A DNA stretch of 64,000 bases from positions 1 to 64,000 of the forward strand of contig JAPYMA010000088.1 of NCBI GenBank assembly GCA_035041965.1, in the 5' to 3' direction. Each line of letters begins with the position of its first letter. The first letter of the stretch is position 1. Positions 54,801 through 64,000 of this stretch are shown here, in pieces. A model generated the notes under the pieces. It had not been told where the DNA came from. It made no database searches and saw nothing but the letters and a program-made list of their open reading frames with translations. This stretch comes from Anisakis pegreffii. Lineage: Eukaryota > Nematoda > Chromadorea > Rhabditida > Anisakidae. Position numbers and translations under genes: made by a program.

Positions 54801-56005
54801 TTCAACAAATTTCTCTTCACATAAGCCTCACTGCTTGCATAGTTACATAAACCAGTATTGATTTCACTACTCATCAAAAAAAGTTATTGATTGTACTTTT
54901 TGGTACTCATGTGAAGTGCTGCTACGGAAAGGCGATCATCTTAACAATAAGGATGTTCACAGGCTGTGTGAATACGAGCAATCTATTTTAATCTGTTCAA
55001 TTCTTATGATTCGTCTACATCATTCGATTTTTGATCTTCTATCTTTTGCTAGCTCTTGCATAATTTCCCGTACATTTCAGTGAAGTATTGTGTGCATAGA
55101 TGCGACCTTCCTTGAAAACTCCCTATGCTGGAAACCTCTTCGTTCATCGAGGACGGTTCTGGCTCGTAACAATCCTTATGTCCTAATCAAGAAATCCTTT
55201 TCTCGTTAGCGGAAACTTTTAACTCTTGCGAACAAACTTACAAACGAGCGATTTTACACGCACTCAAGCGATACATTGTCTCTTGTGAAGAGCATTATGA
55301 TCGATTCACATCTGATCTGTAAACGTATGCGTTGTGCTGCACCGTCATGAAAGTGGACGTTTACATTAGTCATGAACAAATCGCGTAACATATGTTAGAC
55401 AAAGCGAATGTTCGACCACGACCGGATTCAACTATCAAATTTTCATTCAATCAGTGTTGAAATTGCGTTTGCATGTTTTGAATAATGGCTGTGATATTGG
55501 CTGTGTAATAGTTTGATGGTTTTTGTTCTCACTTATCATTATTTTATTTCTCGAAAACGGTAAATCTTTATGTTTTATTGCCTTCTTTACCTTAATGTCC
55601 TGTTCGTCACGTTAACAGTCTGTGTACGTTTAACCTTTCTTATGGTGCTTTCGATCTAATAATTGTATCATTAGTCGAAATTAATTGTTTGGGACAAACT
55701 TATGCCTGAGCCCAGCCCGGCAAATCTTGATCCAGGCCCAGTAGTAGCACACTCCGATGTCTTGCTTATTCGTCGTTTATTCTATATACTGCATTATTCG
55801 TCAGTAGCGTTGCGTAAATTATCACTGATGATAATTCCGCTCAAAATTTCAGCATTCTTCAAACCACAATTAATCGAGAATTAATCGTTCATATTTCACT
55901 GATCCACTCTAATAGGTTAAATTTATCCTCAAGAAAGAGATCACTTGGATAAGCTAGATGATAAATAGAAATCTGAAATTGAGTAATTGAAGTCGTCGTC
56001 ACATA
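51831..56005. other. No supported gene; upstream region of the RING gene
   Basis: There are short frames only. GC-rich text at 55703-55745 (CCTGAGCCCAGCCCGGC) resembles transposon sequence but is too short to classify. The promoter and any 5' non-coding exon of the downstream gene may lie here. Confidence 0.4.
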
Positions 56006-59000
56006 ATGGAGATATGCATGGATATGCTCTGGACCACGCTGTCGTGTTATTGTATTTATTCGTTTGCCAGAAGACATAAGAACAGTATACGTGGTGATAG
56101 TAATTGCCATATTGATACCTCGCTTCGTCTACTTATAACCACTCTTTTGTCAACTATCACTTCATCATCTTGTGCTGCTCAATTCATGCTTGAAGTGGTT
56201 AGTTTTTTAACGATCGAAGTGTGAACGTGTTTATTGAGAGAGAATGATTGAAAACGATTTCACTTCTTCGTCTTTACATTCTATCTGTGGAATAAACGAA
56301 CGTCTAATGGGGATGGAAAAAGTTTGTCTGAATCAGATGATTTCTTTAATTGCTTTGAATGATCGGTGTCAATTTGTTTACTAGAAGACAAAAGAATAAA
56401 TATATACCTGGATCGTAACAGAGCATTTGTCAAACGAATGCTAACAACAGCTTTACAGTGCGAAGCACTGTAAAGTTCTCAGTACAAGTACAATCATTTG
56501 AAAGTGATCTCATTGGATGAATGGTTGCAGTTGGAGAGAACATATACGGGTTATCATGCAGTATTACGTTGCGATGCAACTGGTGCCGATTTTGGTCTGA
56601 GTATTTCAGCATTCAGCTATGGTTTGAATTCAACCGGATGTGCGGTCTTCACGGAGCCTGAAGATGCTTGTAACACAACAATGGTATCTTTTCGTTTCTA
56701 TAAATTATATGTTGGTCAAAAATTTCGTGTTTTTTACTAACCTTAAACCAGTCGAGTTCAGGAATAATGGTTCCGAAAAATAATCCATCATTTGTGGTTG
56801 CTGAGAATTGATGCGAAATTGGATAAAGCCAGCTTTTGTATGAATTGCTCGGAATGAATCAAACCCTTTTCCTCTCCTTGTGACACAATTTTAGCCATCA
56901 TCATTTTTTTGATTAGTAATTCTCTTTCTAATTTCGACATTAATTACAGCATCTTATCAATCAATGCAAGTCGTTCTATTAGCTGATTCTTTGCAGTGAA
57001 TAAAATATAAATGGAACTGATACTAATAGTAAGCAATTTTGTTGTGTCGTTTTCTATTCGTAAGTGATGCAAGTTTTGCAGACATCGAAAATAAATTCGA
57101 CCGTATGCCACGGTCAGTTCGCGATTGTTCCACGAGGCAATTGTAGTTTTTCAGAGAAGGTCAGTTGTTTCATTTGATCATTATCATTTCTCCAGTAGTC
57201 AATTTTCCTTCAGCTTAAAGTGCAGAAAATATTCTCTGTGTTGTGTGTTTGATGTGAATGGTGACGGTTGTTATTGTAAGATTTCGAATGGATTGTTAAT
57301 GGTTCATCAGATGGTTGATCATACGAAACATCCGTTTTGATTTTCATTCAGCGTTCGTATCGATCAGGTTTCCTATTTGTCTTTCTTCAGGCATATTACG
57401 CGCAAACCGGGCGTCCAGATCCGTACAGAGCAATCGTGGTATATAATGAGCCAGGTGAGCCACCGTTGCCAATGCAGGGCAGTAGGTATGCGGATGAAGT
57501 GGATATACCGGTAGCGATGATCAGTTATGCATGTATGCAGAATGTTATGGGAAGATATCCAGCTGAACAAGGGTACGTTCCATTGTTGTTCTGCGTTCTT
57601 GAGCAATCACTCGTCAGCTGCATCGCAAAATTTGTTCAGAATTTTTATGATTCACTTGAGAGCCCATGAAACGTTTTTCGAGAATTCAATATTCAGAATA
57701 ATCAGTCGAGACTGTTTCACAGATATGTGATAGCATTGCGCTCGATACCGGGTTATTACGATTTCATCAAATATCTTGCACCGTTCGTTGCTGTTGTTGG
57801 ATTCTGTTTCATCGTTTTATCCATTTCATTGGTTTGTTCTTCTAATGATTTCTTCGTGGATGACTTTTTGGAGATAATATTTTAAAGTAATTTTTGGGAA
57901 TATATTCTATATTTTCTTTGAAGATTATTGAGTTTTATGTAGTAATGATGCTGACATTGTTTTCGTTTCATTCATTGAATGATCAGTGATTGATTGGTAC
58001 AATAAATGAAGATGATCTTGGCATCTAATTGAACTCAACGTTATATCAGGTTATTCGTGTTTGTCGCGAGCGCAGGCGCATCGCAAGGAAACGTCTCTCG
58101 AGAAGTAATTTGAGAAAATTACCCACTAAGAAATATCGTAAAGGTAACTCATCTAATGTTTTCTTGTTATATATCGCGACTTCAAGTAATTCATGCCGTT
58201 TTGCAATGAGAACAAAGTTGCTCATGTGTTCTTGTTGCTGTATGTAGTCAACGCATATTCAGGTGATCAACCCGAAACGTGTGCGGTTTGTTTGGATGAT
58301 TTCGCCGATGGTGAAAAATTACGTATATTGCCGTGCAAACATGGTGAGTGCTCTGCTTCATTCAAAGGAACGCTCTCACTGGTAGGGCGGTGAATCGGCA
58401 GATAATTGATAAAGCATTATCGTCTCGATTGCAGCGTATCACTGCAAATGTATCGATCCGTGGTTAACAAAGAATCGTAAAGTGTGTCCAATCTGTAAGC
58501 GTAAAGTGTGCTCGACGGGTGATTCAGATTCGTCGGACTCCGACGTGGAACGACGTCGTAATGCGGAAACAGCCACAAACACTGTAGTGCGCCCGACAAC
58601 AACGCGTGAAAATGCTCCTTTATTAAGACACGAAGAAGAAGTTGGTATTTGTTTTTCGATTATTCCATTATTGTTGCTGATCCGAGATAATTGCTGTATT
58701 TTACCTGTCTTCTATGGATGTGACCATAACTCTGCTGAGTTTTGGATAGAGTCTAGTTTAGCACAACAAATCAACTAAAACGATTATGTCTTGTAAGTTT
58801 CATGATCGTATCGCCTGAAAAGACAGCAGAACCGATTTCTAAATCATATTTGTATTGTTCACATACAAGCAACATTACAGTTGCTTGATTGTTTCGTTCC
58901 CTAGTGACTTTGTGCTCAGTTGCGGTTTGCATCTAGAGCAACAACAACAGCGGTAGTTGGAGGGCTGGAGTTGACGGTGAACTGAGAGTAAACAGTTCAT

Positions 59001-61487
59001 GGCTTTATGATCCATTGATAAACGAATAACCAGCAGAAGTGCAAATTTTTGAAATGAAATGAATCATCATTCAGATGGCGTCAAGCGATATTCATCATGG
59101 GTCGTTGCGTGTTGTTCACTTTATGGAAGATGATGAAATTGGTACTAACACTCAACATTTAATGCTTACCTAGTTGTTTAGTTGAAGCTTTGATGACACC
59201 AATGAGAATTAATTCTAATGTATTCATGTATTACGTTAACACTGAGTCATGAACGATCAATAATAATTGTGTCGTGGAACGGATACACTGATCTTTAAAA
59301 AGTGAGGAAATGCTTATATTAGGATAAAATTTGAGGATATCGGATTAAATATTATCTAACGAATCGATTGTTTCACGCATGAGTAGTGTTAATGTTTCGG
59401 CAAATATTTCAGCATCGTCAAGTGGTAGACGAGAAACGACGCAAGCGATGGTGCATAGTGATGCGACAGATGATGCTAGAGCAGCTCATGATAATAGTGT
59501 TGTCCCCGCAACAAACACTTCGCCTTCCGGGCACAACAGCGATGAGTCCAGTGCGTCGGGATTTTCGGAAGCGATCCGTAAGAAACTCAGACCGTTACGT
59601 CCATTCGTTTACGGCCTTGTCAGTCGTGCTATGCGAACCTCACAACGATCGCAACCACAAAATCTTGAGGTACACTTCAGTTGTTTTTCTGGATTAATTA
59701 ACTTTTCTTTTGTGTTAAATTAACGTCTAAAAAGGTTGTTAGAAATGTAATTTTGTACGGATGTAGAGCGGTTCATTGCCGATGCGTTACATGAAATGTT
59801 TGTCGTGTGAATCTTAATGACGACGACCTCGTCGCCTGCAAAGACAGCAGAACCGATTTTTACGTCATACTTGTTCTGTTCACATACAGGCTATATTGGA
59901 GTTGCTCGGTCGGTTGCTTTTTTCCACGGTGAGTTCCTACTCAGCCGTGGTTTGCGTGTAGAGCAACAACAGTCACCCAATTTGGAACACAACGACGTGT
60001 TCGGGTTGAAGATGTTCGATTGTACTTATCTATTATCTTTCAGTTTTGCTTTCAGAATGCTCCAGATTCGGATGGTGGCAATCGTCGAAGATTTGCTGCA
60101 GAGAACGACGCTTTCGATGATGTTGAAGTGAATGATAGAGCACCTGAAAATACGGCAAATGTTTGTAATTTTTTTTAAATTGATTGTATTTGTTTGTTGG
60201 TATGCGAGGGACTGCGTCAGTCAGTGTCTATGGTAAGAAGAAGATAGTGCTCGGCGGAAATTTTTGCATTCGGAGGGTTTCTTGAGACGGTCTTCTACAC
60301 TGCAGTTCAGTGATATATTTACGTCGTGTGGAGGTAGATGAGGCTGAATTCTGGTTGGTGATCTCAGAGAAGAACCTCGCTGCTTTTCGATATCCCGATT
60401 CCAAAGTTGTGCCCAAGTTACTTGTCAATCTATTCCCGTTCCTATTGCCTTGTGAGCAGTCCAGTCTTCTGGTTGGTTGTATAGTCAGTGGATTGGGATT
60501 GGATGCATCAAAATAAGTAATTTTCAGAGTGTATCACCAATGAGGAATGTTGATGATGAGGGTGGAAGCGGCAGTGCATTATCAGTTCCAGTAACTGAGA
60601 ATCAACAGTTGCAAGCACCGACTGAAAAGAGACGTCGACATCCGGCTGCGAGTGGAAAAGTAACGTCCGTACAGCTCGATCTTGACGTTGAGTTGCCGTC
60701 CGATGATGAGGACGACGACAGCACTGATGGCTACGATGCCGATGAGAATGATTCTGTTCCGAAGGTGAAAACTAGATGTTCGGAAATGTTTTGGAGAATC
60801 TTTGTGAGAAAATGTTCAGCGAATCTAACTTATTGTTAATGCATTGTAAATTTGTGCTGCTTTAGCCAGAATCGAAAACGTTCGGGCCTGATGCGGCTGC
60901 AGCTGGCGGAGTGGCGAAGGGAGAACATCGTGCAAAACGAAGGTGCTTTTAACTTATCTGCGTGTTTTCATTAGTGCATTCGCTGAAGTTCGTTTTGGTA
61001 TCAGTTTATTTCTGATGATGTAATTTTGACGGTTCTTGTTACGGCAAACTATAGTCTTTTCGTTTGTGGCTTTCAGTGCATATTCAATGCCAGAGCAATT
61101 GTCGAAGAAGAAGAAGAAGAAACCAGGAAAAAACGTCGGTAATCAACGAACAGCTGAATCTGTCGCTGATGCTGACTCAGAAAACACCACCAATCATGAA
61201 ATAGCCAGTAATCAGCGCTTTCGTGATGATGGAATCTTCAGAACGTCGATTGATCTGGAAGATAATGAAGACGATGCTCAGGTAAACACATGGAAACTTT
61301 GATTATATTTTGAAGTTTGATGAGATAAGTGTACGTTTCTGTTTATCGATTTTACCTATCGATTTTGAGTCGCCGCTGGTAACGTTCTCGGTCACCTAAA
61401 GTTGCTGAAAATTCAAAAGAACTTCAGGAAAATGGTAATCGGAAGACGATATCGGAGAGCAATGACGGTGCCAGCAAAGAGGAGTGA
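56006..61487 (+). CDS. PA-TM-RING E3 ubiquitin ligase, RNF13/godzilla type (14 exons)
   Basis: An endomembrane E3 ligase. Exons are 56006-56197 (start and signal peptide tentative), 56483-56683, 57082-57159, 57391-57572, 57723-57831, 58050-58143, 58263-58343, 58435-58644, 59413-59669, 60056-60160, 60528-60764, 60866-60942, 61077-61281 and 61428-61487. Phases join throughout; from exon 2 on there are 631 residues. Order: PA domain (exons 2-4, with [11 protein letters not shown] and [10 protein letters not shown]), one membrane helix ([19 protein letters not shown]), a basic stretch, RING-H2 CAVC...[15 protein letters not shown]...CPIC with all eight ligands, a serine/aspartate segment and an ENAPLL di-leucine motif. 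An acidic, lysine-patched tail of about 300 residues follows, longer than in vertebrate RNF13. Two introns carry snoRNA-like sequences. At the 3' end GA|GTGAGT overlaps the stop, so an alternative last exon (61673-61754) is possible. Confidence 0.92.
58790..58949 (+). ncRNA. Candidate intronic H/ACA snoRNA, copy 1
   Basis: Lies in the intron between 58644 and 59413 of the RING gene. A 5' hairpin can form from CTTGTA (58790) with TACAAG (about 58865). Next comes ACATTA, which fits box H (ANANNA), then a 3' hairpin with outer stem GTTGCTT / GAGCAAC. An inner stem (CC-TAG-TGA / TCA-TTG-GG) leaves a bulged pocket. An ACA box follows (58944-58946), leaving three nucleotides to 58949. It is paralogous to 59803-59974. 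Both structure and order are conserved while loops differ. Assignment rests on hand folding only. Confidence 0.45.
59803..59974 (+). ncRNA. Candidate intronic H/ACA snoRNA, copy 2
   Basis: Lies in the intron between 59669 and 60056. Shares with copy 1 the blocks AGACAGCAGAACCGATTT, TGTTCACATACA, GTTGCT and AGAGCAACAAC. The 3' hairpin is clear: outer stem GTTGCTC (59901-59907) with GAGCAAC (59961-59967), and inner stem CCACGGTGAG with CTCAGCCGTGG (59924-59950, one bulge). Unpaired pockets of 16 and 10 nt lie between the stems, then ACA at 59969-59971 and GTC. Box H is weaker here (ATATTG instead of ANANNA). The gap from inner stem to ACA, 18 nt, is slightly longer than usual. Confidence 0.5.
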
Positions 61488-61672
61488 GTGAAATGCTAAA
61501 AGTTTTCAATGATTGGTTTGATTGAGTTCGATGAATCGTTGCTCGTCTCTTATAATCACTGTTGTTATCACTGACATTCATTGTTAACATCTCATCTCTT
61601 CACTTCATAAAGCATCGTTGTACATGTGCATCATCGCAATTCAGTGCGCTGCTTTTCATCTCTTTTGTTTAG

Positions 61673-61754
61673 ACATCCGTCAAACATTTCTGTTGAATTG
61701 TTGACGAGGAGGTATCCCGTTGACAGGAATACTTTCGTGTATTTGGATCAATAG
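61673..61754 (+). other. Possible alternative last exon of the RING gene
   Basis: After TTTGTTTAG an 82-nt frame opens in the phase needed by donor GA|GTGAGT at 61482/61483. It encodes about 27 residues (HPSNISVELLTRRYPVDRNT...) and ends at TAG. If used, the TGA at 61485-61487 would be spliced out. Confidence 0.35.
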
Positions 61755-61759
61755 AAATA

Positions 61760-64000
61760 TTGACTGATCAAAGTTGTACGTCACGAATAATTGGCATATG
61801 TTATCGTTGATTACCTTCTCGCTCATAAGCTTCATATTAATTTGAACAAACTCATTCAGCAGATTTTCATCACTGCTAGTGTACAAAATCTTCATCTTAC
61901 GGGTTATTAGGAAAAAAGTGTCTTTTTAAGTTGTGGCCCACTTGAGTTATCGAAATAACCGATCGTTTGTCGTAATACTCATTTTCATCAATCTATTATT
62001 CATCATTGTCAGTCGGTCTGATATTCTGTGTGCCTATTTGCGCTTTGTACTCTGTCGTTGCGATTCTTGTTTCACTGTGAATCTGATGCAGTATTTTTTT
62101 TAGAGTGGAATTTTCAAATAGTTTATTAATTTCTTAAAATTGCTCTGAAATTCTCATCATCATTTCATGTCGCACTCCGAAACAATTCTCTGATTCTAAG
62201 TTTCCATGAAGCAATCAGTTAGTTCCCTTTAATAACCATCGCTCATCCTTCCATCCATTCGTCTTTGATTGCAACTTACCACTAATTACTGGTTTGCTCA
62301 TTTGTAAATGCTTGGTCAGAACGTTTCTTTTGGTCTACTGCTACTCATCTTACATTACTTATATTACTGCTGCTGTTGCTAATTGTTTATCTCTTTGAGG
62401 TTGTTTGTTCGCTATAGAATCAATCAGTTGTATAATTGAGTTATTGCATTTCTTCGTTATTGTCGTCCCGGTTCGTTTGATTTTTTTTGCAGTACACCTC
62501 AGTTTTTGAGCAAATGAAGTGGTTTATGAAATCATCGATGTTCATTGACTGATTCACCGAAAATTCTTTTTTGTTGGCTCTGTTTTGATGGCTTATAGAA
62601 GCTCGATGGTGCACAGACAAAACATCTCGGACACGTTTCTTTTGTACAGTGTGATCATTGTAAAGTATAATATTTGGATGCATTTGCATGATTCAACCCT
62701 AATGAAATGTACGATGTATTGTTGTTTCGCTTCAGTGCTATCATTCTCGAACACACCATAGAAAAACGAACAAATGCAGCAAGCAATGAAACTGAGAAGA
62801 CTATTTCAGTGAATGAACAAATATCGTATTTTATATGAATTATTAATGTGAGAAACGTAATGAATGATCACCGTCTACCATATAGTGGCACATTGTGAGG
62901 CGCTTCTTTATGAGTCATTAAAAATATGCATGCATTATATAAGGACACACGGGAGATGCTCGGGTGCAATCCACGTTATCATCACATAAATAACGTTAGC
63001 CAAGCATTTGACACATTGCAGATGTTGTTTTGGTGTTGAATGTGTTCATTGCTACTGATCAGAAATGAGATATTCAACTGAGATAATTGTGTTGTAAGTA
63101 AACGGTCGTTCGTTATTGTGCAGAATCAACATTTTGCTTTATTTGCATTGCATGCAACACGCAAAATTTTGCATTTCGAACACACGAACAAGTGAATAAA
63201 TGGTGCACAATGTTTTCCTTTCGTCTATCGCGCGATAGCAACAATAATACGTTTCTTTGATCATTGCAATCGTATTCTCAATCGTATCACTTTTCTTTCA
63301 TCATTTTTATTCATTTGAGCGCAATTTATTTGCTGATTGATGTTTACTTTCATGGGAATACCTATTGCTTGTTTATAAACATAACACACAGCAGTGCTTC
63401 AATCCAATGCTTTCTTTCAAATCCAGTAGTTTCGTTCTGTGATCGCGTTTCTGTGCGCTTTACTACTGTTCATTCAGTTTTTGATTTCTAGTCGTTGACG
63501 AGACAAATTTGCATGATTTCAGTGTTTGTGAAGTTGGCGAGACGGCTGATTCATTATTGTTAGATTCATTAGGTTTATATTCTTAGAATCTCTTGAGCAT
63601 CTCTTTTGATTGTTCGATTTTCAGTCACAAACGATTGTTCACAGGATAAGTCATACTTAGACTAATGCGTAGTGTTCATACTCGCATTTGGAACGCGATC
63701 CTTTGGAGGGGAAACCCAATTATCATCTGCACATTGTATTTTGCACGAATTGTTACCATTATTTAACGAATTTAATAGTACTCAATAGCAACATATTTAA
63801 TAGGGAACGCATTTAAGTGTCATCTGTAGTGAAACGAGGTTTGCAAGAGTGGATGCAAAAATCGCGTATGGATTGTGCTGTTCTGTGATCGTTTCATCCT
63901 CTTTCTGTTTATTTATGTATCAAAAATAATTTTTTTTGTGGCAACCAGAATTGTTTATGGGTCGTGTTCATGAAGTTTGATACACGAATGAAAATTGATG
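61760..64000. other. No recognisable gene
   Basis: AT-rich sequence with only short chance frames. It is either 3' flank of the RING gene or intergenic. No repeat or RNA gene is noticed. Confidence 0.45.

Noticed and set aside
55702..55884. 60-codon ORF starting MPEPSPANLDPGP
   Set aside because: The GC-rich start resembles transposon sequence and the rest is AT-rich noise; it does not join the RING gene in phase convincingly.

Overview
Eukaryotic DNA, most likely a chromadorean nematode. The main evidence is an interstitial array of the nematode telomere hexamer TTAGGC (19336-19425). Further support comes from about 60-65% A+T, small GT-AG introns of 0.1-0.5 kb, splice-acceptor-like AGs sitting 1-2 nt upstream of start codons (as expected for spliced-leader trans-splicing), and many short non-autonomous DNA transposons. 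I see no prokaryotic operon structure, no rRNA and no convincing tRNA. Species cannot be fixed from sequence alone.

Layout. 1-2.35 kb is low-complexity and minisatellite DNA (trinucleotide tract, 48-bp minisatellite, T/GATGACGAT-rich array, then an almost pure A tract). 2.4-7.4 kb has no recognisable gene. 7.4-7.9 kb holds two copies of a tRNA-like (SINE-like) repeat. 8.05-12.8 kb holds two diverged copies of a dispersed repeat family, one with a long foldback palindrome. 13.9-15.8 kb is a tandem satellite with a 402-bp higher-order unit (162 + 240 bp monomers).

16.4-22.2 kb is the gene-dense core: 6-phosphogluconolactonase (minus strand, 5 exons, 239 aa) head-to-head with thymidylate synthase (plus strand, 7 exons, 311 aa). 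The 1.1-kb gap between them is largely made of inverted-repeat transposons. One has an exact 8-bp target duplication and carries 15 TTAGGC-type units about 110 bp upstream of the thymidylate synthase ATG. 22.7-24.1 kb may hold exons of an unrecognised minus-strand gene around a hAT-like remnant.

25-56 kb is a 30-kb gene-poor stretch with microsatellites, several hAT-like elements and one region that looks like a decayed coding sequence (51.07-51.83 kb). 56.0-61.5 kb is a 14-exon PA-TM-RING ubiquitin ligase of the RNF13/godzilla type with a long acidic tail. Two of its introns carry paralogous sequences that fold like H/ACA snoRNAs. 61.8-64 kb shows nothing recognisable.

Functionally, 6PGL supplies the oxidative pentose phosphate pathway (NADPH and ribose 5-phosphate) and thymidylate synthase makes dTMP. 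Head-to-head placement may allow shared regulation, but that is inference. The RING ligase is an endomembrane protein with no evident link to the other two.
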